Source of the DNA: Pseudoxanthomonas sp. X-1
GTDB lineage: Bacteria > Pseudomonadota > Gammaproteobacteria > Xanthomonadales > Xanthomonadaceae
Length of the DNA stretch: 64,000 nucleotides
Assembly (NCBI RefSeq): GCF_020042665.1
Contig: NZ_CP083376.1
Coordinates: 401,001-465,000 of the forward strand
Reading direction: 5' to 3'
The notes beneath the pieces were generated by a model that searched no databases, was not told where the DNA came from, and was given only the letters and a program-made list of their open reading frames with translations. The position numbers were made by a program, and so were the translations under genes. How positions within the stretch are numbered: position 1 is the first letter of the stretch; each line of letters begins with the position of its first letter. Below are positions 1 through 9,802 of the stretch, in pieces.

Positions 1-1
1 C

Positions 2-949
<948 letters not shown>

Positions 950-959
950 AGCCGCCGCC

Positions 960-1793
960 ATGGAACGCATCGAACACCGCGCCTGCTTCGGCGGCTGGCA
1001 GGACGTCTACCGGCACAGTTCGCAGGTGCTGGGTTGCCAGATGAACTTCGCCGTCTACCTGCCGCCGCGGGCGCAGGCCGGCGCGAAGCTGCCGGTGCTG
1101 TACTGGCTCTCGGGCCTGACCTGCACCGAACAGAACTTCATCACCAAGGCCGGCGCGCAGCGCTACGCGGCCGAACATGGGGTGATCGTCGTCGCGCCGG
1201 ACACCAGTCCGCGCGGCGACGAGGTGGCCGATGCCGAGGGCTACGACCTGGGCAAGGGCGCGGGCTTCTACGTCAACGCCACCCAGCAGCCGTGGGCGAC
1301 GCATTACCGCATGGACGACTACATCGTGGAGGAGTTGCCGGCGCTGATCGAGGCGAACTTCCCCGTGAGCGACGCGCGTTCGATCTTCGGGCATTCGATG
1401 GGCGGCCACGGCGCGCTGGCGATCGCCCTGCGCAATCCGCAGCGCTATCGCAGCGTGTCGGCGTTCTCGCCGATCGTCGCGCCGACGCAGGTGCCATGGG
1501 GGCAGAAGGCCTTCGCCGCCTACCTGGGCGATGACCGCGAGGCTTGGAAGGCCTACGACGCCACCGAGCTGGTGAAGAGCTCGGCGCCGCGGTTGCCGCT
1601 GCTGATCGACCAGGGTGATGCCGACGAGTTCCTGGAGGGCCAGCTCAAGCCGCAGCTGTTCGCACAGGCCGCGGCCGAGGTCGGCTACCCGATCACGCTG
1701 CGGATGCAGCCCGGCTACGACCACAGCTACTACTTCATGGCCAGCTTCATCGGCGAGCACATCGCCTTCCACGCCGCCGCGCTGCGCGCCTGA
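960..1793 (+). CDS. fghA: S-formylglutathione hydrolase
   Basis: This esterase D family serine hydrolase splits S-formylglutathione into formate and glutathione, the second step of formaldehyde detoxification. The 277-residue length is normal. The alpha/beta-hydrolase nucleophile is Ser146 in GHSMGG, the acid is probably in DQGDADEFL (about residue 222), and the histidine is in GYDHSYYF (about residue 256). The oxyanion region [12 protein letters not shown] is typical of the family. It follows frmA by 10 bases with no room for a separate promoter. Its stop codon lies inside a perfect stem-loop that separates it from the converging transporter gene. Confidence 0.95.
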   Translation: MERIEHRACFGGWQDVYRHSSQVLGCQMNFAVYLPPRAQAGAKLPVLYWLSGLTCTEQNFITKAGAQRYAAEHGVIVVAPDTSPRGDEVADAEGYDLGKGAGFYVNATQQPWATHYRMDDYIVEELPALIEANFPVSDARSIFGHSMGGHGALAIALRNPQRYRSVSAFSPIVAPTQVPWGQKAFAAYLGDDREAWKAYDATELVKSSAPRLPLLIDQGDADEFLEGQLKPQLFAQAAAEVGYPITLRMQPGYDHSYYFMASFIGEHIAFHAAALRA

Positions 1794-1820
1794 GGCCGCA
1801 CGAGCACGCGCGGCCTCAGG
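1789..1820. terminator. Stem-loop between converging genes
   Basis: A perfect 11-bp inverted repeat (CCTGAGGCCGC at 1789-1799 and GCGGCCTCAGG at 1810-1820) with a 10-base loop contains the stop codons of both fghA and the opposing transporter gene. There is no T-run on either side, so it may stop polymerase only partly or protect 3' ends. It could serve both strands. Confidence 0.55.
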
Positions 1821-2991
1821 TCTGCGCCCTCCGCGTGCGGAGGGCCAGGCCGATCGCCACGCCCGCGCCGCACGCCGCAGACAATGTGGCCAGCGCGAAG
1901 ATCGCCGCATAGCCCAGGTACGTGGCCACGATGCCGGCCAGCGGCCCGGTGATCGCATAGGCGATGTCCTGGAACGCCGCATAGCCGCCCAGCGCGGTGG
2001 CGCGCATCTGCGCCGGCACGCGCTGCACCACCACCACGCCCAGCGCCGGGAACACCAGCGAACAGCCCATGCCGGCGACGAAGGCGCCCGCCAAGGCGAG
2101 CGCAGGCGAGGTCGCCAGCGCAAGCAGTGCCAGTCCGACGCCCTCGCCAATCATCGAGACCGCCGCCACGCGCGCGCCGCCGAAGCGGTCGATGCTGCGC
2201 GCCAGGACCAGCCGCGACAGGACGAATCCGCCGCCGAAGGCGCTCAACGCCCACGCGGCCCCGCGCCAGTGCTGGTCATTGAAGTACAGCACGGCGAAGG
2301 TGCTGATGGAGGCGAAGCCCACGCCCTGCAGCGCCAGTCCCACCGCCGGCAATGCGATGCGGCCCAGCACGTCGCGCAGCGGCAGGCGCGCGCCGGCGAC
2401 CGGCTGCGGCGCGGGCACCCTGGCGGTCATCGCCCACGCCAGCAGCGGCACCAGCAGGCAGGCGCTGGCCACGGCGGTGAAACCCCACGATTGCGCCATC
2501 GCCACGCCGATCGGCGCGCCGACGGCCAGCGAGGCGAAGATCGCCAGCCCGACCCAGGTCATGACCCGTCCGGCGCGCGGCTGGCCGACCGTGCCGATGC
2601 CCCAGGCCAGCATGCCGGTGACCAGCAGGCTCTCGCCCATGCCGGTCGCCAGCCTGCCGAGGATCAGCAGGGACAAGGCGGCGCCGGGTAGCGCGGCGGC
2701 CAGCAGGTAGGTAGCGCCCGACGCGGCCAGCAGCACGCAACCGCGGCGCATGGCCCGGGCCGGGCCGCGGGTGTCGGCGATGCGGCCGGCGAGGCCGCGC
2801 GTCAGCACGGTGGCGACGAACTGCACACCGATCACGCAGCCGACCACCAGGTTGGACTGCTGCAGCGTGTCGCGGACGAACACCGGCAGCACCGGCAGCG
2901 GGACGGCGATGCTCAGATAGGCGATGAAGGTCGCCAGGCACAGGCGTGTCAGGCGCCAGGTGGCCGTGCGGTCGGAAGGAAGTGCATTCAT
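1816..2991 (-). CDS. MFS transporter of the YhhS type
   Basis: This is a 391-residue inner-membrane major facilitator with about twelve hydrophobic segments. The loop between segments 2 and 3 reads GRIADTRGPARAMRRG, the usual MFS motif A position. The overall pattern (N-terminal LSIAVPLPVLPVFV, later GCSLVFPALGVVVVQRVP) matches the E. coli YhhS / arabinose-efflux-like group, whose members export small molecules by proton antiport. The substrate cannot be read from the sequence. The gene stands alone: it converges with fghA and is followed upstream by about 190 bases of non-coding DNA that must hold its promoter. Confidence 0.85.
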   Translation of the reverse strand: MNALPSDRTATWRLTRLCLATFIAYLSIAVPLPVLPVFVRDTLQQSNLVVGCVIGVQFVATVLTRGLAGRIADTRGPARAMRRGCVLLAASGATYLLAAALPGAALSLLILGRLATGMGESLLVTGMLAWGIGTVGQPRAGRVMTWVGLAIFASLAVGAPIGVAMAQSWGFTAVASACLLVPLLAWAMTARVPAPQPVAGARLPLRDVLGRIALPAVGLALQGVGFASISTFAVLYFNDQHWRGAAWALSAFGGGFVLSRLVLARSIDRFGGARVAAVSMIGEGVGLALLALATSPALALAGAFVAGMGCSLVFPALGVVVVQRVPAQMRATALGGYAAFQDIAYAITGPLAGIVATYLGYAAIFALATLSAACGAGVAIGLALRTRRAQT

Positions 2992-3180
2992 GGACAGGTC
3001 TCGGGATGTAAGCCGGTGGCCGGTCGTGCCCGAGAACGAACCCGCGCGCGACCTGCGTCCGGAGAGAAGGACGGGGTGCGCGTTGGTTGACGTGAACGCT
3101 TACGCGGCAGGCGTCAGCCTGTCGAAAATCGCGCGCTAGCCTAGCGCAGCCCGTCTGGCTTGGGCAACGCACAAGGCTGC

Positions 3181-4326
3181 CTACGGCCGCCGGTAGCCGC
3201 CCTCCAGGCCGCGCGCGGACAGCACCAGCTGCCACAGCTGCAGGTCGCGCGCGCGGAAGGCGCCGGCGCAGGACAGCAGGTAGTAGCGCCACATGCGACC
3301 GAAGCGCTCGCCCAGCGCCTCGGCGAACCGCGGCCAGGCGCGGGCGAAGTTGGCGTGCCAGGCCATCAGCGTGCGGTCGTAATCGGCGCCGAAGTTGTGC
3401 ACGTCCTCGATCACGAACCGCCCCTCGCAGGCGGTGCCGATCTGCTGCAGCGTCGGGATCTCGCCGTTGGGGAAGATGTAGCGATGCGTCCACGGATCGG
3501 TCGCGCCGGCCACGGTCTTGCCGATGGTGTGCAGCAGGAACAGGCCATCGGGCGCCAGGCAGCGCGCCGCCACGTCCATGAAGGTGGCGTAGTTGCGGTG
3601 GCCGACATGCTCGAACATGCCGATGCTGGCGATACGGTCGAAGCGTCCGTCCAGGTCGCGATAGTCCTGCAGCCGCACTTCGATCGGCAGGTCCGGATAG
3701 CGCTGCTGGACCCAGGCCGCCTGCTCGCGCGAGATGGTCACCCCGACGCATTCCACGCCGTAATGCCGCGCGGCATAGGCCATGAAGCTGCCCCAGCCGC
3801 AGCCGATGTCGAGCACGCGCATGCCCGGCTGCAGGCCCAGCTTGCGGCAGACCAGATCCAGCTTGGCTTCTTGCGCCTCATCCAGCGTCTGCGCGTGCTC
3901 CCAGTAGCCGCAGGTGTAGGTCATGCGCGCATCGAGCATGGCCGCGTAGAAGTCGTTGCCCAGGTCGTAGTGCGCCTCGCCGACGTGCCAGGCGCGACGC
4001 GCGGTCTGCAGGTTGATCAGACGGGCACGCAGGTGATGGCCCAGCAGCTGCAGCGGCCGGACCTGGCGGGGCAGGTCGGCGCGCAGCACGCGGTGGAAGA
4101 GTTCGTCCAGCCGGTCGCATTCCCAGTGCCCGTCCATGTAGGCCTCGCCCAGGCCCAGGTTGCCCTGGGCGAATACGCGCGCCGGCACGTCGGGATGCAG
4201 CAGGCGCAGGTCCCAGGGGCGATGGCCATCCAGCCTGACGTCCGCCGCTTGCAGCAGCGCGGCCAGCTTGTCGTAGAGCGCGTCGTGGCGCTGGACGGGG
4301 GCCTGACCGCTATCGAAGGTGAGCAT
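3181..4326 (-). CDS. cfa: Cyclopropane-fatty-acyl-phospholipid synthase
   Basis: This SAM-dependent, membrane-associated methylene transferase converts cis double bonds of phospholipid acyl chains to cyclopropane rings, typically in stationary phase or under acid stress. The 381 residues equal the E. coli Cfa length. An N-terminal lipid-binding part of about 120 residues is followed by MTYTCGYWEHAQTLDEAQ, with the conserved cysteine, the SAM-binding loop VLDIGCGWGSF, and the FEHVGHRNY and HTIG active-site segments. The start ATG is the first in frame, and the preceding 346 bases hold no gene, so the promoter is there. No other lipid gene adjoins it. Confidence 0.92.
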   Translation of the reverse strand: MLTFDSGQAPVQRHDALYDKLAALLQAADVRLDGHRPWDLRLLHPDVPARVFAQGNLGLGEAYMDGHWECDRLDELFHRVLRADLPRQVRPLQLLGHHLRARLINLQTARRAWHVGEAHYDLGNDFYAAMLDARMTYTCGYWEHAQTLDEAQEAKLDLVCRKLGLQPGMRVLDIGCGWGSFMAYAARHYGVECVGVTISREQAAWVQQRYPDLPIEVRLQDYRDLDGRFDRIASIGMFEHVGHRNYATFMDVAARCLAPDGLFLLHTIGKTVAGATDPWTHRYIFPNGEIPTLQQIGTACEGRFVIEDVHNFGADYDRTLMAWHANFARAWPRFAEALGERFGRMWRYYLLSCAGAFRARDLQLWQLVLSARGLEGGYRRP

Positions 4327-4672
4327 GCACGCATCTCCACGGAAACTTCGGGTTCGCGCGTGGCAGGCGTGGACGTCGGGCCGCGGGGCCCTGGCGATCC
4401 CGCGTCGTCAGGACACGGACCGAATGGCGCGGTGGCGGGCGCAGGCGCCGGCAGCGCCGGCGCCCGGCGCGCGCGTCGCGTCAGGAACGCCTAGCTTGCG
4501 CCTGACGGCGTGGTCATGTCGTGGACAGTTCGGCGCGGCCGGTTCAACGCTGCGTTCCGGGGGGCGGGCTGCCGTCGGGTGTGTGCGAGGACCCAGCGTT
4601 CGGGGTCCCGCGTGGCTCCATGCGTTCGCGTTGCGACCGATCTGGGGGAGGAACGCCTTGCGGCCCCCTGTT
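4327..4672. other. Intergenic region upstream of cfa
   Basis: These 346 bases between the start of cfa and the end of the MocR-type gene (both on the minus strand) contain no convincing reading frame. A 7-bp inverted repeat, CGTCAGG at 4479-4485 with CCTGACG at 4501-4507, is the only clear structure. It could be the terminator of the upstream gene or part of the cfa control region. I could not recognise a promoter with confidence. Confidence 0.5.
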
Positions 4673-6097
4673 TCAACGCGCCGATCCGCTCTGCCTGGCC
4701 GCCAGCTTGCCGAGCTGGCGCATCGCCTGATCCAGGCGCGCATCCCATGGCATGCCGCAGCTCAGGCGCACGCAGTCGCCGTAGTCGCCGCGGCTGGAGA
4801 ACAGCACGCCCGGTGAGACGCCGATGCCCGCAGCCAATGCAGCATCGAACAGCGCCAGGCCGTCGCCGCCGGCGGGCAGCTGCAGCCACAGCGACAGCCC
4901 GCCGGCCGGCGCGCTGCAGCGCGTGCCGGCGGGCCAGTGGCGGGCCACGGCATCGCGCATGCGCTGGCCGTTATCGGCCACGGCGCGCCGCAGGCGCCGC
5001 AGGTGGCGTTCCAGCCCGTGGCGCGCCAGGTAGTCGGCCACCGCCAGCTGCGGCAGGCTGGCATTGCTGGAGCTGGAAAAGTACTTGGCCCGGCCCAGCG
5101 CCTCGGTCCAGGCGGCGCCGGCCAGCCAGCCCACGCGCAGCCCCGGCGCCAGCGTCTTGGAGAACGAGCCGCAGGTGATGACGTTGCCGCCCGTGTCCCA
5201 GTGGCGCAGCGGCAGCGGGCGCTGGCCCGACCACGCCAGCTCGCCGTACACGTCGTCCTCGATCACCACGGTGCCGTGCCGCGCGCAGCTGGCCAGCAGC
5301 GCCTGCTTGTCGGCATCGCAGGTCAGGCTGCCGCTGGGGTTGCTGAAGTTGGGCACCAGGATCGCCGCGCGCACCGCGGTCTGCTGCAACAGGCGGTCCA
5401 GCCGCGCCACATCGATGCCCTGGCCGAGCCGGTTGGGTACTTCCAGCACCTTCAGTCCCAGTGCGGCAACCGTCTGCAGGATGCCGTAGTAGGTCGGCGT
5501 CTCGACCAGGACCACGTCGCCGGGCGAGGTGGCCACGCGCAGGGCCAGGCTGAGCGCCTCGGTCGCCCCGGCGGTCACCACGACCTCATCGGCCTGCATC
5601 GGCGTGCCGGTCTGCTCATAGCGCAGCGCGATCTGCCGGCGCAGCGCCGGGTCACCCTGGGGCGGGGCGTACTCCAGCGCCGCCGCGGGCCGCCGCCGCG
5701 TGGTGCGGGCGAGGGCGGCGCTCAGGGCCGCCTGCGGCAGCAGGGAAGGGTCGGCCACCGCCGCGTGCAAGGGGAACAGTCCAGGGCGCTGCGGGAGTTC
5801 CAGCAGCCGCTGGAGCGCCGGGTTCGCCACCTCGCCCGGCGCGCGCCGGCGCGGCGTCGGCAGCGCGGGAAGGACGGAGGGCGCGGCATGGACGAAATAG
5901 CCCGAACGCGGGCGCGCCTGCACCAGGCCTTCGCGCTCCAGCTGCAGGCAGGCCTGGACGGCAGTGGCCGCGCTGATCTGGTGCGCCTGGGCGAGCTGCC
6001 GCACCGACGGCAGGCGTTCCCCCGCGCGCAGCGTGCCCTGGGCGATCTGCCGGCGCAGGCCGTCGGCGATGGTTTCGTAGAGCAGCATGGGCGGCAT
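4673..6097 (-). CDS. MocR-type regulator: GntR helix-turn-helix fused to a class I aminotransferase domain
   Basis: The 474-residue protein has a GntR winged helix at residues 1-75 (LPSVRQLAQAHQISAATAVQ is the recognition helix region) and a fold-type I aminotransferase domain from about residue 105 to the end. The PLP lysine is in CGSFSKTLAPGLRVGW. Such proteins are usually transcription factors that sense PLP or an amino compound rather than working enzymes. It is divergent from an EamA exporter gene 93 bases away, the usual arrangement of a MocR regulator and its target. ATG codons at 6097 and 6088 are both possible starts; no clear Shine-Dalgarno sequence precedes either. The effector is unknown. 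Confidence 0.88.
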   Translation of the reverse strand: MPPMLLYETIADGLRRQIAQGTLRAGERLPSVRQLAQAHQISAATAVQACLQLEREGLVQARPRSGYFVHAAPSVLPALPTPRRRAPGEVANPALQRLLELPQRPGLFPLHAAVADPSLLPQAALSAALARTTRRRPAAALEYAPPQGDPALRRQIALRYEQTGTPMQADEVVVTAGATEALSLALRVATSPGDVVLVETPTYYGILQTVAALGLKVLEVPNRLGQGIDVARLDRLLQQTAVRAAILVPNFSNPSGSLTCDADKQALLASCARHGTVVIEDDVYGELAWSGQRPLPLRHWDTGGNVITCGSFSKTLAPGLRVGWLAGAAWTEALGRAKYFSSSSNASLPQLAVADYLARHGLERHLRRLRRAVADNGQRMRDAVARHWPAGTRCSAPAGGLSLWLQLPAGGDGLALFDAALAAGIGVSPGVLFSSRGDYGDCVRLSCGMPWDARLDQAMRQLGKLAARQSGSAR

Positions 6098-6136
6098 CTG
6101 TACTGGTCAACTTCGAGGTTATCTGAATCTGTATTG
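6096..6136. promoter_or_regulatory. Direct repeats, candidate MocR operator
   Basis: The 10-mers ATCTGTACTG (6096-6105) and ATCTGTATTG (6127-6136) differ at one base and start 31 bp apart, close to three helical turns. They lie between the divergent MocR and EamA genes. MocR-family factors characteristically bind direct repeats on one DNA face, so these are the best operator candidates. That this regulator binds here is inference. Confidence 0.45.
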
Positions 6137-6190
6137 CCGTGCGCGGCCGGCCTAGCCTGTCCCTTCTCCTCCTGCCGCGAAGCCGCCGTC

Positions 6191-7108
6191 ATGTCGCCTG
6201 CCTCTCCTCCCGCCGCATCGCGTACCGCGCTGTGGCAGCTGCTGATCGCCGAGGTGCTGATCGGCTCGGTCGGCGTGTTCGTGCACGAGAGCGGGCAGGA
6301 CCCGGTGACGGCCGTGTTCTACCGCTGTCTGTTCGGCGCGCTGTTCCTGCTGGCCTGGGGCCTGGCGCGCGGTCACCTGCGCGGCGTGCTGCGCGACCGC
6401 GCGCTGCTGCGCGGCGCGGTGGTCTCCGGGGTGCTGCTGGTGCTCAACTGGGTGGCGCTGTTCGCCGGCATGGCGCGCTCGTCGATCGGCGTGGCCACGC
6501 TGGTCTATCACTTCTTCCCGTTCGTGATGCTGATCCTGGCTGCCCTGTTGCTGGGCGAACGCACGCGGCCGGCGGACTGGGGCTGGACCGCATTGGCGTT
6601 CGTCGGCGTGGTCTGCTCGGCCGATCCACTGCGGCTGTTGCAGCATGTCGATGCCGGATACCTGACCGGCATCGGGCTGACCCTGTTGGGCGCGGTGCTG
6701 TGCGGCGCGTCGCTGCTGATGTCACGCAGCGTCGGGCGCCAGCGGCCGTTCGCGGTGGTCACCGTGCAGTGCTGCGTCGGCTCGGTGATGCTGGCCGGCT
6801 TCTCCTCCGGCACCGTACTGCACTTCGGCACGCACTGGGCCTGGCTGGTCGGCCTCGGCGTGATCCACAGCGGCATCGTCTACGTGCTGTTCTATTCGGC
6901 CTACCGGCACCTGTCGGTGGCGACCATCGCGGTGATCGCCTTCGTCTATCCGCTGGTGACGCTGGTGCTGGACTACGCGCTCTACGGGCATCGCCTGGAT
7001 GCCGTGCAGCTGCTCGGCGTGGCGCTGATCATCCTCGGCACGCTGGGCGTCAACCTGAAGTGGCGGCTGCCGTCGCGGCGCGCGGCGCCTCTGGATGCGG
7101 TCCACTAA
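6191..7108 (+). CDS. EamA/DMT family exporter
   Basis: This 305-residue integral membrane protein has about ten hydrophobic segments arranged as two EamA repeats (roughly residues 10-145 and 160-295), the drug/metabolite transporter fold, and probably exports an amino acid or related metabolite. The ATG at 6191 is chosen because the hydrophobic part starts 12 residues later and the open frame further upstream is antisense to the MocR gene. The divergent MocR-type gene is its likely regulator. The transported compound cannot be inferred. Confidence 0.85.
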   Translation: MSPASPPAASRTALWQLLIAEVLIGSVGVFVHESGQDPVTAVFYRCLFGALFLLAWGLARGHLRGVLRDRALLRGAVVSGVLLVLNWVALFAGMARSSIGVATLVYHFFPFVMLILAALLLGERTRPADWGWTALAFVGVVCSADPLRLLQHVDAGYLTGIGLTLLGAVLCGASLLMSRSVGRQRPFAVVTVQCCVGSVMLAGFSSGTVLHFGTHWAWLVGLGVIHSGIVYVLFYSAYRHLSVATIAVIAFVYPLVTLVLDYALYGHRLDAVQLLGVALIILGTLGVNLKWRLPSRRAAPLDAVH

Positions 7109-7130
7109 ACACCGTCCGAAATGCTTCGAC

Positions 7131-7243
7131 CGTCGTTCCCGCGGACGCGGGAAGTGCTTTTCGGCAGACGCATGACGGACGCTCCAGCGCCTTCCGCCTG
7201 AAGCTTCAAAGGCACTGGGTTCCCGCGTTCGCGGGAACGACGG
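7131..7243. repeat. Dispersed palindromic repeat, family B
   Basis: Two GC-rich palindromic arms, at 7131-7154 (CGTTCCCGCGGACGCGGGAA core) and 7217-7243 (GGTTCCCGCGTTCGCGGGAA core), flank a 60-base spacer. Close relatives occur at 40748-40913 and 46666-46748, all between genes. The type is common in xanthomonad genomes and has no recognisable coding content. Confidence 0.75.
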
Positions 7244-7281
7244 CTTCTCGTTGGCGGTGCCAGTGGCGCCCGCCTCACAAA

Positions 7282-7307
7282 GAAAGGCCGCGCATGGCGC
7301 GGCCTTT
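7282..7307 (-). terminator. Intrinsic terminator of the small conserved gene
   Basis: An 11-bp stem (AAAGGCCGCGC at 7283-7293 and its complement at 7297-7307) with a 3-base loop is followed, on the minus strand, by TTTCTTTG. It lies just beyond the stop of the 111-residue gene and has the form of a Rho-independent terminator for that gene. Confidence 0.75.
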
Positions 7308-7328
7308 CGCAGCCCTGGCGTTGCGCCG

Positions 7329-7664
7329 TCAGCGCACGTCGTGCAGGCGCCAGCCGCTGCCGGCCAGCAGGCCCAGGCGGTGCTTGAGGACTTCGCTGGG
7401 CAGGCTGGTGTCCACCACCAGATCGATATGCAGATCGTCGATCTTGCCGCGCACGTGCGCGGCCGGATCGACCGCACCCAGCGAGGGCGGCACCTGGTCC
7501 GGCTCGTCCTGCGCGTTGCGCCAGCGGGCGAACAGGACGTCGGTGCGCAGCGCATCCTGCAGCTGCTGCGCATAGCCTTCGGCGCTGCTGGAGGTGAAGC
7601 TGAAATCCGGCTCGGGCCCGCGTGCCTTGTCGGGGTCTGGCAGGGCGATGTAGTAGGTCGTCAT
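7329..7664 (-). CDS. Conserved small protein of unknown function
   Basis: I do not recognise a family for this 111-residue protein. It begins MTTYYIALPDPDKARG, has no signal peptide or membrane segment, and is predicted soluble with a mixed charge pattern. The start at 7664 is supported by GGAGGGA 7 bases upstream; a longer in-frame extension lacks such a site and overlaps the degV end. It lies 64 bases downstream of degV on the same strand and ends just before a strong intrinsic terminator, so it is a real transcribed gene, perhaps cotranscribed with degV. Confidence 0.7.
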   Translation of the reverse strand: MTTYYIALPDPDKARGPEPDFSFTSSSAEGYAQQLQDALRTDVLFARWRNAQDEPDQVPPSLGAVDPAAHVRGKIDDLHIDLVVDTSLPSEVLKHRLGLLAGSGWRLHDVR

Positions 7665-7728
7665 GGGTGGTCCCTCCACGGTGGCGTTGAGGCGCAAGCC
7701 TAGGCGGGCGCGCGTCAGCGCCCCGTGT

Positions 7729-8673
7729 TCAGGCCGCGAAGGTGTGCGGCGGCGCGGCGAAGCCCACGCCCAGCGCGCCCTTGCCCACATTGACCATGCC
7801 GGTCAGGCTCATCACCGATTCGTACAGCTGGACGCCGTGTTCCGCGCAGGTCTCGCGCAGCCGCGCGTAGCCGGGCAGGGCGTGCAGTTCGGCCAGCTCG
7901 CCGCCGTAGCCCAGGTTGACCACCGGTGTCAGCAGGCCCTCGCGCACCTTCTGCCCGGTGAACTCGAACAGCTTCTGCGCCGAGGGTTCGAAGCCCTTGA
8001 GCTTGGCCACCGGCTCGGTCACGCCACGATAGGCGCGCAGCACCGGCTTGATGTCCAGCGCGCTGCCCAGCGCCGCGCTGAGCAGGCCCACGCTGCGGTC
8101 GCCCTTGGTGCGGGCGCGGGCGCGCAGGTAGTAGAGGTCGCGCGGGATCATGTAGCCGTAGGTGTTCTCGGCCAGCGCCTCCAGCGTGGTGCGGATCCTG
8201 GCGACCCCTTCGCCCGCCTCGCGCAGGCGCACGGCCTCGATCGCGGCGACGCCCTGGCCGGCGAACACGTTGAGCGTGTCGATCACGCGCAGCGCGAAGG
8301 GCGAGGTATGCCCGGCCGCGTGGCGGATGGCCTTGTAGTCGTTGAGGATCGCGAAGCTCGCCTGCATCGCGTTGTCGTGGATCTGGCTGCGCTGGCGCGA
8401 GATGGTCAGGCAGAACACGTGGTCGTAGTCGATCACCAGCTGCTGCAGGAACAGGTCGCGGATCTGCGCCACCGAGAACGGCGTGGTCTCCGCTTCGTGG
8501 CCACGCTCGGCCACGTGCGCACGCAGGAACGCCAGCGTGGCCTCCTCGTCACGATGGTCGGCCAGCACGGCGTCGCCGATGCGCACGGTGATCGGCAGGA
8601 CGATGAGGTTGTGCTGGCGAATGAAGTCGGCAGGCAGGTCGCACGCCGAGTCCACCACGATCCCGATCCGCAT
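7729..8673 (-). CDS. DegV family fatty-acid-binding protein
   Basis: The 314-residue protein has the two-domain DegV fold, starting with MRIGIVVDSACDLPADF, where the DSxxDLP segment is the family hallmark. DegV proteins hold one fatty acid; in Firmicutes (FakB) they present it to a kinase, while in Gammaproteobacteria the role is uncertain. The start is chosen for the AAGGGGAAAG ribosome-binding site 6-7 bases upstream and because the family begins directly with the first beta strand. No fatty acid kinase gene is adjacent. It is divergent from the DUF924 gene across about 330 bases. Confidence 0.85.
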   Translation of the reverse strand: MRIGIVVDSACDLPADFIRQHNLIVLPITVRIGDAVLADHRDEEATLAFLRAHVAERGHEAETTPFSVAQIRDLFLQQLVIDYDHVFCLTISRQRSQIHDNAMQASFAILNDYKAIRHAAGHTSPFALRVIDTLNVFAGQGVAAIEAVRLREAGEGVARIRTTLEALAENTYGYMIPRDLYYLRARARTKGDRSVGLLSAALGSALDIKPVLRAYRGVTEPVAKLKGFEPSAQKLFEFTGQKVREGLLTPVVNLGYGGELAELHALPGYARLRETCAEHGVQLYESVMSLTGMVNVGKGALGVGFAAPPHTFAA

Positions 8674-9002
8674 GGGTCTTTCCCCTTCCAGATGATGGCG
8701 CGGGCCTGGTCGGCCCGTCTCGTCTTGATGTTGCGGCGCGTCATGGCCGATGCCTGACGACGCCCTCTCCCGGGGCGCATTGTGGACGATTCGGTCACGG
8801 CGAAAATGCTGAGGATTTCGCAGTTGTCGCACGCGATCGCCGCCCCGCGCCGCATGACCGCCTTGTCATCCGCCAGCGCGCCCGCACCCGCTTGCACGCC
8901 TCGTTCATTCCATCTGCTTATGCTCGCCGGTCCATCCACCCCAGGGGCAGGCGGCATGTCCAGGCGCAACCAGGCAGGCGGCGTAGGCGCGAGGCGCATG
9001 GC
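8674..9002. other. Divergent intergenic region between degV and DUF924 genes
   Basis: These 329 bases hold no supported gene. They must contain promoters in both directions. On the plus strand TATGCT at 8919-8924 is a possible -10 element for the DUF924 gene, with no well-spaced -35. I see no strong dyad. Confidence 0.4.
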
Positions 9003-9563
9003 ATGGCGGTAAAGCGCAAGCCCAAGCCGAGCCGGCAGCAGGAGGTGGTCGAGTTCTGGCGCCAGGCGGGGCCGGAGCGCTGGTTCGCGAAGAACGAATC
9101 GTTCGACGCCAACTTCCGCACCCAGTTCCTCGCCGACCACCATGCCGCCGCCCGCGGCGAGCACCAGGACTGGCTGCACAGCGCCGAAGGCGCGTTGGCG
9201 CTGCTGGTCCTGCTGGACCAGTTCCCGCGCAACGCCTGGCGCGACAGCGGCCACGCCTTTGCCACCGATGGCCTGGCGCTGGCCTACGCCGCGCGTGCCC
9301 TGGACGCCGGCCATGATCAGGCCACCGAGCCGGCGCTGCGGCCGTTCTTCTATCTGCCCTTCAACCATGCCGAGGATGCCGCGCTGCAAGCGCGCGCGGT
9401 GGCGCTGTTCGAGTCGCTGGGCGATGGCCAGCACCTGGCGTTCGCGCGGCAGCATCAGGCCGTGATCGCGCGCTTCGGCCGGTTCCCGCATCGCAATGCC
9501 GCGCTGGGCCGCACCAGCACCCCCGAGGAGCAGGCCTGGCTGGACGCGGGCGGCGGCTTCTAG
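9003..9563 (+). CDS. DUF924 family protein
   Basis: This soluble protein of 186 residues matches the DUF924 family, an all-helical TPR-like fold of unknown biochemical role. Family marks are the WF.KNE.FD segment near the N-terminus, LDQFPRNAWRDS in the middle, and FYLPFNHAED near residue 120. The ATG at 9003 is used because it places the usual N-terminal EFW segment about 17 residues in; longer versions lack family similarity. It is a single gene that converges with the glutaredoxin fusion across a palindromic repeat and a stem-loop. Confidence 0.82.
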   Translation: MAVKRKPKPSRQQEVVEFWRQAGPERWFAKNESFDANFRTQFLADHHAAARGEHQDWLHSAEGALALLVLLDQFPRNAWRDSGHAFATDGLALAYAARALDAGHDQATEPALRPFFYLPFNHAEDAALQARAVALFESLGDGQHLAFARQHQAVIARFGRFPHRNAALGRTSTPEEQAWLDAGGGF

Positions 9564-9582
9564 CTGTCCGGTGGCAAGGCGC

Positions 9583-9706
9583 GGTGGGAGCCGCCGGGCG
9601 GCGATGGCGCTGTCCCGATGGCTGTTCAAGCCCTAGCCGTCCAAGCCAAGAATCTCTGATGAAGCAGTGCAGGGAAAGCCTCATCGCCGCCATGGCGGCT
9701 CCACAC
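9583..9706. repeat. Dispersed palindromic repeat, family A
   Basis: Arms at 9583-9606 (GGTGGGAGCCGCC...GGCGATG) and 9681-9706 (CATCGCCGCCATGGCGGCTC...) are inverted copies of one motif around a spacer of about 75 bases. The same motif is found at 22933-23004 and, in altered or half form, at 24104-24145, 31556-31628 and 57290-57366. Confidence 0.75.
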
Positions 9707-9754
9707 GCAGGGATGGCCAGAAAGGCCGCTTATCCAACTTCAATCACCCAAAGG

Positions 9755-9782
9755 ACAACACGCCCCAGGCGGGGCGTGTTGT
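9755..9782. terminator. Stem-loop between converging genes
   Basis: A perfect 12-bp stem, ACAACACGCCCC at 9755-9766 with GGGGCGTGTTGT at 9771-9782, closes a 4-base loop. It lies just past the stop of the glutaredoxin fusion (minus strand) and downstream of DUF924 (plus strand). T-runs are weak, so it may act in both directions or in 3'-end protection. Confidence 0.65.
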
Positions 9783-9802
9783 GTGGACGATGTGCGTTCG
9801 GA

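Noticed and set aside
9583..9706. Insertion sequence ends
   Set aside because: The inverted arms are not terminal repeats around a transposase gene, and no target-site duplication can be seen.
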